DNA of 43,197 nt from a bacterium UBP6_UBA1177. Its GTDB lineage: Bacteria; UBP6; UBA1177. Location of the stretch: the NCBI GenBank assembly GCA_002310995.1, contig DBYV01000040.1, positions 1-43,197 on the forward strand. The letters are read 5' to 3'. Numbering within the stretch: the first letter of the stretch is position 1; each line of letters starts with the position of its first letter. Below, one piece after another: positions 25,960 through 34,734 of the stretch. Below the pieces are notes generated by a model. That model had not been told where the DNA came from, did not search any database, and was given only the letters and a program-made list of their open reading frames with translations. The position numbers and the translations under genes are program-made.

Positions 25960-27078
25960 ATGAAAAAACTGAAGATAATGATTCTGGCCAATGATACTAC
26001 CTATACTTACAATCTTAGAAATGAAATTATCGAGCGTTTTGTGGCAGATGGTCATGATGTTGTTGTTGTTTCCCAACCGCTTTTGTTGCAAAATGAGTTA
26101 AAAGCTCTTGGCTGCAGACTCGTGGACATTGAGACAAATAGGCATGGAACAAATCCTCTTTCGGATTTTAGCCTTCTTATGAAATTTCGAAAAATCTTGT
26201 TAGATGGAAAGCCGGACTTGGCACTTACTTACAACATTAAGCCGAATGTTTATGCCGGGATGGCATGCCGCATGACTAAAACCCCGTATTTCCCGAATAT
26301 CACAGGACTTGGTACAGCTGTTGAATATCCTGGATTAATGCAAAAATTTACAATCCGGTTGTATAAAGCGGGTGTTGCAGGTGCTGAGTGTGTATTTTTC
26401 CAAAATGAAGAGAATAAAAAGTTTTTTGAAGATCACAATATGTTGAGAAAAGGTGTGAAAACAAGACTTCTTCCAGGTTCCGGTGTTTCTTTAAAATTGC
26501 ACAAAGCAATGCCTTATCCGGCTGATAACGGAACGATCAATTTCCTTTTTATTGCACGGGTTATGAAAGCCAAAGGAATTGACTTGTATCTTGGTGCGGC
26601 TAAACGCATTTATGAAAAACATAAAAATGTTGTGTTCCATATCTGCGGGATGTGTGATGATGTGAAATATACCACACTCCTTCAAAATGCTGAAAAAGAC
26701 GGATACATCAAATATCACGGTGAACAAAAGGATATGGTTCCATTCTTTGAGATGGCTCACTGCATAGTTCATCCGTCTTATTATCCGGAAGGTATGAGCA
26801 ATGTCCTGTTGGAAGCGGCTGCTCACTGCAGACCGATTATTGCGACAGACAGAGCCGGTTGTCGTGAAACTGTTGATGACGGAAAGAGCGGTTTTGTGAT
26901 TCCGATAAAAAATGAAGACGCTTTAGTTGATGCATTGGAAAAATTTCTTGCAATGACTTGGGAACAAAAACGCGAAATGGGATTGGCCGGAAGAGCAAAA
27001 ATCGAAAAAGAGTTTGACCGCCAAATAGTTGTAAACGCTTATGTGGAAGAGATCGAGAGGTTTTGCAATAAAAGATGA
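25960..27078 (+). CDS. Family 4 glycosyltransferase
   Basis: 372 residues, GT-B fold. It adds a sugar from a nucleotide donor in the retaining manner, at the cytoplasmic face. The C-terminal donor site has PSYYPEGMSNVLLEAAAH (the E-x7-E region), and LLPGSGVSL lies at the domain junction. The N-terminal NITGLGTAVEYPG resembles CapM/WbuB-like transferases. Some CapM-like members transfer amino sugars such as L-FucNAc, which would fit the upstream capEFG genes, but this is inference. The Shine-Dalgarno sequence is weak. It overlaps the next gene by ATGA. Confidence 0.85.
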   Translation: MKKLKIMILANDTTYTYNLRNEIIERFVADGHDVVVVSQPLLLQNELKALGCRLVDIETNRHGTNPLSDFSLLMKFRKILLDGKPDLALTYNIKPNVYAGMACRMTKTPYFPNITGLGTAVEYPGLMQKFTIRLYKAGVAGAECVFFQNEENKKFFEDHNMLRKGVKTRLLPGSGVSLKLHKAMPYPADNGTINFLFIARVMKAKGIDLYLGAAKRIYEKHKNVVFHICGMCDDVKYTTLLQNAEKDGYIKYHGEQKDMVPFFEMAHCIVHPSYYPEGMSNVLLEAAAHCRPIIATDRAGCRETVDDGKSGFVIPIKNEDALVDALEKFLAMTWEQKREMGLAGRAKIEKEFDRQIVVNAYVEEIERFCNKR

Positions 27079-28202
27079 AAATAAAAACACTCTACATAGG
27101 TGGTTTTGAACTTCCTGATAAAAACGCGGCAGCGCACCGTGTTATGAGCAATGCTAAAATTATCAGAGAATTAGGTGGAGAAGTTGTTTTTGCAGGTGTA
27201 GACAAAGATTTGTCTTGGGGAACTCCGGTTCTATCGACAAAAAAGGAAGATCAAGATTTTGTATCCTATTCAATTCCTTATCCAAAAAGCAAAAAACAAT
27301 GGATTGATTATTTGTGCGGAATTAAGCCGTATGTTGATGTCTTAGAGCATGAAAAGAATTTTACATCAGTAATTTTTTATAATTTTCCTGCTATAGCGAT
27401 GAAATGTTTGATGAAATATTGCCGTGCTCATGGAATCAAATGCGCAGCAGATATTACAGAATGGTATTCGGCTCGCGGGAAAGGATTAGCTTTTTTTGTC
27501 TTGAAAGGAATAGATACCTGGCTCAGAATGCATGTTTTCCATAAACAAATGGACGGTCTTATTGTTATCAGTAAGTATTTGGCCAATTATTATAAAAATC
27601 ACAAAAATGTTATGTTGATTCCGCCGCTTGTGGATTTAACAGAGAAAAAATGGGCAAATCTTCCTCAAAAGAGTGATGGAGAGGTGATTAATTTCGTATA
27701 TGCTGGTTCTCCTGGACTAAAAGACAGGATAGATGTGCTGATATCTGCTCTGAAATTGGTGAAAAGACCATATCATCTCGATGTGGTGGGACTTACGCAA
27801 GAAGAATATCTTCGCAGAATGCCTGAAGATAAAGATTTTCTCGAGCACAATGAAAGTATCGTGTTTAAAGGGCGCTTGTCGCATGTTCAAACTTTGGAAT
27901 ATGTCAGTGCGGCAGATTATTCTTGTTTCTTTCGCGAAGATGACAGGATGACAAAAGCAGGTTTTTCAACAAAATTTGTTGAAGCCATATCTTGCGGAAC
28001 TCCTGTTTTGACAAATAAGACCAGCAATCTTGAAGATTTTTGTCATGAGGGGAAAAATGCGATTCTTATTAATACGATAGCCGTTTATAAAATTGTAGAT
28101 GTGATCGAAAAACTTCAGAAGAGAATGAAACTTCAGCAAACGCAGTTCGATTACAGATCTTATGTTAAAGAATTTCAGAGTTTCCAAGATGCATTGCAGT
28201 AA
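27075..28202 (+). CDS. Glycosyltransferase, GT4-like (GT-B fold)
   Basis: 375 residues. N-terminal YIGGFELPDKNAAAHR and the central ITEWYSARGKG are typical of GT-B enzymes of capsule loci. The C-terminal part has a YAGSPGLKDR donor loop and KFVEAISCGTPVLT. Acceptor and donor cannot be read from sequence. Its ATG overlaps the stop of the preceding glycosyltransferase, so they are coupled. Confidence 0.8.
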   Translation: MKIKTLYIGGFELPDKNAAAHRVMSNAKIIRELGGEVVFAGVDKDLSWGTPVLSTKKEDQDFVSYSIPYPKSKKQWIDYLCGIKPYVDVLEHEKNFTSVIFYNFPAIAMKCLMKYCRAHGIKCAADITEWYSARGKGLAFFVLKGIDTWLRMHVFHKQMDGLIVISKYLANYYKNHKNVMLIPPLVDLTEKKWANLPQKSDGEVINFVYAGSPGLKDRIDVLISALKLVKRPYHLDVVGLTQEEYLRRMPEDKDFLEHNESIVFKGRLSHVQTLEYVSAADYSCFFREDDRMTKAGFSTKFVEAISCGTPVLTNKTSNLEDFCHEGKNAILINTIAVYKIVDVIEKLQKRMKLQQTQFDYRSYVKEFQSFQDALQ

Positions 28203-28223
28203 TAATTTTTGCGGAGAAAATTC

Positions 28224-29327
28224 ATGAAAACTGTATACCAGGTTTTTTGGTTCCCGGAGAATGCATATCAAGGCGGCATAGCAAAAATTCTGGCTGACTA
28301 CAAAAATAATGAGGATTCGTTTAATGCTAATGACTATAGGTTGAAGTTATTCAATCATCAGATAAAAGATTCTGTTTGGGATAAAATTCCAATTATAGGG
28401 TCAAAAATTAAGAATATCAGATATTTTTTTTCTCAGAAAAAAGCTCTTTTGAAAGAACTAATAAATGATAAAGATGCCATTGTTCATATCCAGACCTCTC
28501 GCAAATGGACGTTTTTTCGGGATTTGTTGCTGGCTAAAGCAATAAAAAAACAAACTGGAAATCCGATATTATTCACGATACATTTTGCAGAGTTGAATAA
28601 GATTTTATATGGCAATTCGCTTGTTAGAAAGGCGGAAATCAAAATGTTGAATCGCTATGTTGATAAAGTCATTTTTTTAGGAAATGCGACACGTGATGAA
28701 TTTATATCAGCCGGTGTTGATGAGGGAATCTGTAAGGTTTTATATACTTTTCACCATTATGAATTGGATGAAAAACCACAAAAGATTTATGAACCATTTA
28801 AATTGATTTTTATGGGTTCTTTGGATGAACGAAAAGGAATAATAGATCTGATGAACGCAATGTTGAAATTGTCGGATTATAATGTTCAGTTAAACATATG
28901 TGGCGGAGAAATTTCAGAAAATATCAAAGATAAATTTTTGTCTCTACAATCTCAACTTGGAGAACATGTTAAATTTAATGGCTATGTTTCGGGAGAAAAC
29001 AAGCTGAGATTATTAAGAGAAGCCAATCTTTTTATTTTACCTTCTTATGGAGAAGGAATGCCTATTGTTTTGATGGAAGCTATGGCAACTGGTTGCGGTA
29101 TTATTTCAACTGATGTCGGATGTATTCCAGAACTTATTTCATCAGAAAATGGAATTTTGGTTTCTCCGGGAAATGTTGATAAATTGTTGGAAGCAATTCT
29201 GTTTTTATACAAGAATAGAGATGCTCTTGTTCAAATGGAAATCCGAAATTTTGAAAAGAGTAAAAAATACTCTGTAAAAGCAAATATAAAGAAATTGTGT
29301 AGTTATTATAATGAGGTGCGCTGTTGA
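28224..29327 (+). CDS. Family 4 glycosyltransferase
   Basis: 367 residues. ATG 28224 is chosen because GGAG lies seven bases upstream; an upstream TTG in frame (28209) is less likely. Donor-binding signatures are FMGSLDERKG and PSYGEGMPIVLMEAMATG, with the GT4 Glu pair, then STDVGCIPELI. It is AT-rich, with Leu TTG and Ile ATA codons common, unlike the sugar-nucleotide genes on either side. Its stop overlaps the TTG start of the acetyltransferase. Confidence 0.87.
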   Translation: MKTVYQVFWFPENAYQGGIAKILADYKNNEDSFNANDYRLKLFNHQIKDSVWDKIPIIGSKIKNIRYFFSQKKALLKELINDKDAIVHIQTSRKWTFFRDLLLAKAIKKQTGNPILFTIHFAELNKILYGNSLVRKAEIKMLNRYVDKVIFLGNATRDEFISAGVDEGICKVLYTFHHYELDEKPQKIYEPFKLIFMGSLDERKGIIDLMNAMLKLSDYNVQLNICGGEISENIKDKFLSLQSQLGEHVKFNGYVSGENKLRLLREANLFILPSYGEGMPIVLMEAMATGCGIISTDVGCIPELISSENGILVSPGNVDKLLEAILFLYKNRDALVQMEIRNFEKSKKYSVKANIKKLCSYYNEVRC

Positions 29328-29908
29328 ATATCGGAAACATATTGACATGTATGATGTTCTTTCCCAAAAAGATTGCGTTCACTATTCTCAAGGCGGGGCA
29401 TTTTAAGGCAGGGAAAAGGTTGGGGATATCTCTTTCAGCGAGTATAAGAATCAAGGGAAAGCAAGCTCTAGTTAAGATGGGAAATCATGTTTTTATAAGA
29501 CCTAATACAGAACTTCATGCGGATAATGGTAAGATTAATCTCGGAGACAATGTATTTATTAACCGAAACTGTATGATAGTTTCGCATAAATCAATCCTGA
29601 TAGGCGCAGGAACATCTATTGGGCCAGGTACTATCATATATGATCACGATCATAACTTTAAGGGGAATTTGGAAGACTCTGAGAAGGAGGTTGTGATTGA
29701 CTCTAATGTCTGGATTGGAGGAAATTGTTCCATACTTAAAGGGGTTCATATTGGAACAGAATCAATAGTGGCAGCTGGTTCGGTTGTAACAAAAGATGTT
29801 GAACCGTATACAATATGGGGGGGGGTGCCTGCAAAGAAAATAAAGGACCGCTTCTCGCCGGAAACTCTAAAAGAACATATTGCTATAATTGAAAATGAGA
29901 AAGCATAA
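29324..29908 (+). CDS. Hexapeptide-repeat O-acetyltransferase (maltose acetyltransferase-like)
   Basis: 194 residues, left-handed beta-helix. Hexapeptide repeats run from about residue 60, with NVFINRNCMI, SILIGAGTSIGPG, DHDHNF and NVWIGGNCSILKGVHIGTESIVAAGSVVTKDVEPY. This is the acetyl-CoA-dependent family that decorates capsule sugars in the cytoplasm. Its TTG start overlaps the previous stop (TTGA), with GAGG upstream; the next ATG is nine codons in. It overlaps the polymerase gene. Confidence 0.88.
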   Translation: MNIGNILTCMMFFPKKIAFTILKAGHFKAGKRLGISLSASIRIKGKQALVKMGNHVFIRPNTELHADNGKINLGDNVFINRNCMIVSHKSILIGAGTSIGPGTIIYDHDHNFKGNLEDSEKEVVIDSNVWIGGNCSILKGVHIGTESIVAAGSVVTKDVEPYTIWGGVPAKKIKDRFSPETLKEHIAIIENEKA

Positions 29909-31046
29909 ACAAGAAATTGTAACTGAAGAACAAGTTAGATCTCCGATAATTTGTTTTATGGCTTTTATTGCATTAATGCTTTTTCAGACATCATATATGA
30001 AACTTGGAATGTTGTCTGCCTTGACTACGATGGCTGCAACGATAACGGTATCTTTTTTATATGGCCACACTTCTTTCCGAAAATTTAAAGTTTCCCGCGA
30101 ATCTTTGATATTATTTTTCTTTCTAATACTTTCCCTTGTAACATCTTTTATTAATGAAAATATTCCAAGTTATATACATAGATTGATTGGACAAATAGTT
30201 TTGTTCTTTGTATTGTCTGCTATTCCGTCAGCCAATGAAAAAGAGCAACGTTGTATTTGGTGGTGTTTTATTGTTGCATTACTGTTTTATTCTTTTGTTA
30301 TGTTGTCGACTATGGGACAAGCTGGATATTATGCACATATGAGAATTAAGATGTTTGAAACAACTTTTGATCCTAATTTTGTTGGTTTGCCGTATGTCGC
30401 AGGGTCAGTATTGTTGTTGAATGCAGTTTTGACGAGTAAAAGAAAAATACTGTTTTTGCTGTTTGATTTAATTTTCTGGGTTACAATAGTCTTTACAGCA
30501 TCAAGGGGAACTATGCTGTCTGCAGTATTTGGCAATGCTTGTCTATTTTTGTTATTTGTTTTTAAGAATAATATTGCGCCATATAAAAAAATCGCACTAT
30601 TGTTTCTAATAGTGTTTATTTGTTATTTTTTGTTAGAATTTATTTCATTGAATATGGGAGATCATTGGGCAAGAGCAACAACTTTGGAAAGTGGTAGTGA
30701 TAATGGTAGACTAGCACTTTGGCTTAATGCTATAGATGCTTTCGAAAATCATCCATTATTGGGTGTTGGCTTAGAAGGAATGTATGAGTCGTATGGATTG
30801 GCTACTCATAATACATATTTGCAGTTGTTGTCAGAAACTGGTATTTTGGGATTTATACTGTTTTTTGTGTTTATAGCTTTTTTGTTTAAAAAGGCATTGT
30901 GTTATAGTGCTTTTATGATGTGTCCTCTATGTGGAATTTTAATGCATATTGCATTTTTAGATGCATTGGACAATCGTTGTTTGTGGGTTATTTTTTGCTG
31001 GATTGCACTTCTTCCAAAATCTGAAGGTAAAAATACGCAAAAATAA
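29895..31046 (+). CDS. wzy: O-antigen/capsule polymerase (Wzy-like), Wzy_C family
   Basis: About 383 residues with roughly ten membrane helices. The C-terminal half has the family marks of Wzy/WaaL proteins: TASRGTMLSAV, NHPLLGVGLEG in a periplasmic loop, and HNTYLQLLSETGILGF. It polymerises undecaprenyl-linked repeat units at the periplasmic face. WaaL-type ligase cannot be excluded by sequence, but placement among glycosyltransferases and a flippase favours polymerase. ATG 29895 is preferred to the TTG two codons earlier; both overlap the acetyltransferase gene. Confidence 0.8.
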   Translation: MRKHKQEIVTEEQVRSPIICFMAFIALMLFQTSYMKLGMLSALTTMAATITVSFLYGHTSFRKFKVSRESLILFFFLILSLVTSFINENIPSYIHRLIGQIVLFFVLSAIPSANEKEQRCIWWCFIVALLFYSFVMLSTMGQAGYYAHMRIKMFETTFDPNFVGLPYVAGSVLLLNAVLTSKRKILFLLFDLIFWVTIVFTASRGTMLSAVFGNACLFLLFVFKNNIAPYKKIALLFLIVFICYFLLEFISLNMGDHWARATTLESGSDNGRLALWLNAIDAFENHPLLGVGLEGMYESYGLATHNTYLQLLSETGILGFILFFVFIAFLFKKALCYSAFMMCPLCGILMHIAFLDALDNRCLWVIFCWIALLPKSEGKNTQK

Positions 31047-31059
31047 AGGGGGGATGTTT

Positions 31060-32313
31060 ATGAAATTGTTATATATATGCTTTGATCCATTTCCATATAA
31101 AGGAGCATGCACCAGTCTTTTGAAAAATCTTTTTGCTCAAAAAGAATTGTGCGAACTAGGAGAAATACATATTCTTGCTATTGCTGAAAACTCAAAAGTT
31201 CCACTATATGAAGTCGTTGATGAGATACATATTCATAGATTTGTTTCAATCTCTCGTATGAGAGTAAAAGATGTGCTTAAACAGTTGATAAAAAATCCAG
31301 ATAAGACTTTGAGTGAGATTTGTGTTAGAGTAAAAAGAAGTTTCCCTAAATTCTTTCCCGCAAGCAATCTTTTTTATAACCCTGTTTGGGTAAATGAATC
31401 TGTTGATGCATTGGAAAAGATTTTAAGCACGGAATCTTTTGATATTATCATTCCAATGGCTGGTCGTTATGAAGCTGCGGTGGCTGCCATGCTTGTATGT
31501 AAAAAGCATAATATTAATTTAGGACTTTATCAGGTTGATCCGTGTTCCACTAATCAGGTGATATCTGCTTCGACATATGAGGAAAGGTTAAATTTTGAAA
31601 AAGAATTATATTGCTTCGCAAAGTTTGTCATAACAACACCGATTATTTACGAGGAAATGAAAGGAATTGCTTTTGATGAACATCAAAACAAAGTGCAGAT
31701 TATGGAATTTCCCAATGTGGTCATTAGAAGCATGACAAATAAGAGAGAGCGGAATAATAGAACTGTGCGGTGTATATTTGCCGGATTAATGCATCCATGT
31801 TGCAGAGATCCTAAATTCACGATGAAGTTATTCTCAAGGTTAACAGATCAAAACATTAAATTTGAACTGATTGGTGTCAAACATGATGAGTTAACTCAAT
31901 ATTTCAATATTGATATTCCTTCAAATGTAGTGTGCAGGGGGCGTATGCCTTTGGAGGAAACTCAAAGAGAAATTTCTGATGCTGATATACTCGTTAACAT
32001 AGGGAACAAACTGACAAATCAAGTTCCAAGCAAGTTGTTTGAATATATTGCTTCAGGAAAACCGATAGTAAATATCTGTGTCAATAAAACATGTCCGTCC
32101 CTTCCTTATATGGAACGTTATCTTTATGCATTAAATTTATTCCAAACGAGTGAGAATGAAGAATTTGCAAGACAAGTCGCGGAACTTGAGAAATTTATAC
32201 ATGAAAATGCCGGAAAATCTGTTCCAGCAAATCAAATTTTGTCGTTGTTCCGAGAATGTACACCAGAATATTGTGCTGCCTTAATGGCAAAAATTATTAA
32301 AAATTCATTGTAG
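31060..32313 (+). CDS. Glycosyltransferase, GT-B fold
   Basis: 417 residues from ATG 31060, chosen because AGGGGGG lies six bases upstream; the frame stays open into the polymerase gene but without a sensible start. The N-terminus LLYICFDPFPYKGACTSL is typical of GT4-like capsule enzymes. The C-terminal donor site shows QVPSKLFEYIASGKPIV. The conserved Glu pair is less clear than in the other GT4 genes. The sugar transferred is unknown. Confidence 0.8.
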   Translation: MKLLYICFDPFPYKGACTSLLKNLFAQKELCELGEIHILAIAENSKVPLYEVVDEIHIHRFVSISRMRVKDVLKQLIKNPDKTLSEICVRVKRSFPKFFPASNLFYNPVWVNESVDALEKILSTESFDIIIPMAGRYEAAVAAMLVCKKHNINLGLYQVDPCSTNQVISASTYEERLNFEKELYCFAKFVITTPIIYEEMKGIAFDEHQNKVQIMEFPNVVIRSMTNKRERNNRTVRCIFAGLMHPCCRDPKFTMKLFSRLTDQNIKFELIGVKHDELTQYFNIDIPSNVVCRGRMPLEETQREISDADILVNIGNKLTNQVPSKLFEYIASGKPIVNICVNKTCPSLPYMERYLYALNLFQTSENEEFARQVAELEKFIHENAGKSVPANQILSLFRECTPEYCAALMAKIIKNSL

Positions 32314-32374
32314 CAATTGTATGATGATTTGGTAAAACAATGATTGCGGGTAAAATAAAAATGTGGGGAAGAAA

Positions 32375-33637
32375 ATGAATAAATATATTTTAATTGGCAG
32401 TGTATCAGGAATAGGCGGTTGGCAACTATATACTGAAGCACGTTATAACTATCTGAAAAATGATTGTGATGTATATATTGTTTCTCCTTCTATTAATGCT
32501 ATGCAACTGTCAGGTTTCGAGGAAGAAAAAATATTGATTGTACCGGAAATATTTATGCCAACTTATGTGTATACTAAAAAACAAATATTTAGAATTATAA
32601 AAAAAATCGGAAAAACTATTAATATAGATAAGAGTGATGGTCTTTTTATAGAAGCTACAACGATAGCGGCTACCATGTGGGGAGAATTGCTTGCAAAAAC
32701 ATATGGCGGAGTTTGCTATTCGTATATTTTGCAATCTCATATCGATTGTTTGTCTAAAGAAGAAAAAAAATTTCTTAAATTCAAGTATGACAATAATTTA
32801 TTGTCTGGAATGGCAACTCAGACTATTCCTGAAATATTTAAGGATTTTTATGATCCTCAAGGAGATGTTAGATTTTTGTCGGCATCATGGGAATCTCCTC
32901 TTTCGGATACCAAAAAACAAATAGAATTTCTTGAATCGTTAAAAAATGATGCTGACACAAAAATTATTGGATATTTTGGTAATTTGGCAAAACCTCATTT
33001 TAAGAAATTATGCGAATTCGTGCGGTCTTATTGCGACAATCGACCTGATAGAAAATTTGTTTTTCTTTCCATTGGTAGTTCTAACGATAAATCTTCAGAA
33101 GAAGTACAATATAAGTCCTGCAAGTTAAATAATTGTATTTCTTACAACATACCAAGTGTTTATCCGGTACCTCATACATATTTCGAGTATATGGATGTAT
33201 GTATTGCATCTTGGGGTTGTTCTGTTGTGGCTGCGAGAGCTGGAGTTTCAACTATTCGTTTAATTGATGATGTGGATATAAAGCCTCAAGGGATTATGGG
33301 TGTCACAATTATAAAAATGCCATTCAATGACATTCCTCCTTGTTCTGAATCATTAGAAATGTTGTTGGATAATATATTGATCGAAAATAAATATCAGAAT
33401 ATTGAATTTGTTTTTCCTAACACTGACAACAAGGCAAGACAGAAAAAAATTAGCGATACATTAAAACCATTTGTTAGAGATGCACAATCAATAGGATATT
33501 ACGATGTTTTTAATATAAAGTGTTGTGGCGGTAGGAAAAATAATCTGATCAAGCTTATGAATAACGCTTTTGGGATTTCTATTACTAATAAAATTGTTAA
33601 GCTGATAAAAATATTGAAAAGTATGATGAAAAAATAA
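32375..33637 (+). CDS. Putative glycosyltransferase, divergent GT-B
   Basis: 420 residues from ATG 32375, with GGGGAAG just upstream; a GTG four codons earlier is possible. The N-terminal GSVSGIGGWQLYTEARYNYL and the later GYFGNLAKPH and YFEYMDVCIASWG suggest a GT-B fold, but no family signature is clean. It is the most AT-rich gene of the block. Assignment rests on weak motifs plus position among glycosyltransferases, so an unrelated sugar-modifying role remains possible. Confidence 0.6.
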   Translation: MNKYILIGSVSGIGGWQLYTEARYNYLKNDCDVYIVSPSINAMQLSGFEEEKILIVPEIFMPTYVYTKKQIFRIIKKIGKTINIDKSDGLFIEATTIAATMWGELLAKTYGGVCYSYILQSHIDCLSKEEKKFLKFKYDNNLLSGMATQTIPEIFKDFYDPQGDVRFLSASWESPLSDTKKQIEFLESLKNDADTKIIGYFGNLAKPHFKKLCEFVRSYCDNRPDRKFVFLSIGSSNDKSSEEVQYKSCKLNNCISYNIPSVYPVPHTYFEYMDVCIASWGCSVVAARAGVSTIRLIDDVDIKPQGIMGVTIIKMPFNDIPPCSESLEMLLDNILIENKYQNIEFVFPNTDNKARQKKISDTLKPFVRDAQSIGYYDVFNIKCCGGRKNNLIKLMNNAFGISITNKIVKLIKILKSMMKK

Positions 33638-33683
33638 GACGTATGTTTGTGCGATTATAGATAATCGATGTTTTGAGGGGAAT

Positions 33684-34727
33684 ATGCAAAAACAGTCAAT
33701 TGATCTCAACCACAAAATGATCCTTGTTACCGGTTGTCCGGGTTTTATCGGGGCATATCTGGTTATGCGGCTCCTGAAGGATTTGGATTCGGGAACGATT
33801 GTTTCTCTCGACAATATGAACGATTACTACGATGTGAGCTTAAAAGAATGGCGCTTGCAGGAAATTGAAAAGGTTGCAGCGGCTTCGCCTGTAAAACATG
33901 TGTTTGTCAGGGGTTCAATTGGGGACAAGGCGCTTGTGGACTCTTTGTTTCAGAAATACAAGTTCGATATTGTCGTAAATCTTGCGGCTCAGGCGGGTGT
34001 CCGTTATTCAATCGACCATCCGGATGTTTATATCGAATCGAATATCATCGGTTTCTACAATATTCTGGAGGCTTGCCGCCACTATCCTGTGGAACATCTT
34101 GTCTATGCTTCGAGTTCTTCGGTTTACGGCGGAAACAAGAAGATTCCGTTCTCGACTGACGACAAGGTTGACAACCCTGTAAGTCTTTATGCTGCGACTA
34201 AAAAGAGCAACGAGCTTTTTGCTCATACTTACAGTAAGCTGTATAACATTCCGTCGACGGGACTTCGTTTTTTCACGGTTTATGGTCCTGCTGGACGGCC
34301 TGATATGTTCTATTTTTCAGCAACGCAGCGGCTTGCGGAGGGAAAGAAGATACAGATTTTCAACTACGGCGATATGAAGCGCGACTTCACCTATATCGAT
34401 GATATCGTCGAGGGAGTTTACCGCGTAATGCAGGGTGCGCCGGAGGGGCTCGTGCCTTATGCGGTCTATAACATCGGCGGAGGTCAGCCGGAAAACCTTC
34501 TTGACTATGTTTCAACGCTTCAGGAGGAACTTATGAGAGCGAAAGTGCTCCCCGAAGATTACGATTTCGAGGGACATCGCGAACTGGTCGGAATGCAGCC
34601 GGGAGATGTGCCGCTTACATATGCTGATTCCGAGGCATTGGAGCGTGATTACGGATTTACACCGAAAATCGGAATCCGCGAGGGTTTGAGACGTTTTGCA
34701 GAGTGGTATAAGAATTATTATAAATGA
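33684..34727 (+). CDS. UDP-glucuronate 4-epimerase
   Basis: Interconverts UDP-glucuronate and UDP-galacturonate. 347 residues, extended SDR: GCPGFIG (17-23, with Pro where Ala is common), the long insert DNMNDYYDVSLKEWRL after the first strand, NLAAQAGVRYSI, ASSSSVYGGNKK, an active-site YAATK, and RDFTYIDDIVEG. The DNMNDYYD and AGVRYS features separate it from UDP-galactose 4-epimerase. The next gene is Ugd, which supplies the substrate. GC content is clearly higher than in the preceding block. Confidence 0.88.
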   Translation: MQKQSIDLNHKMILVTGCPGFIGAYLVMRLLKDLDSGTIVSLDNMNDYYDVSLKEWRLQEIEKVAAASPVKHVFVRGSIGDKALVDSLFQKYKFDIVVNLAAQAGVRYSIDHPDVYIESNIIGFYNILEACRHYPVEHLVYASSSSVYGGNKKIPFSTDDKVDNPVSLYAATKKSNELFAHTYSKLYNIPSTGLRFFTVYGPAGRPDMFYFSATQRLAEGKKIQIFNYGDMKRDFTYIDDIVEGVYRVMQGAPEGLVPYAVYNIGGGQPENLLDYVSTLQEELMRAKVLPEDYDFEGHRELVGMQPGDVPLTYADSEALERDYGFTPKIGIREGLRRFAEWYKNYYK

Positions 34728-34734
34728 GGTCAAA

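Noticed and set aside
30961..31059. Start of the 31060 glycosyltransferase inside the polymerase gene
   Set aside because: The extension has no family similarity, and a strong GGGGGG ribosome binding site lies before ATG 31060.
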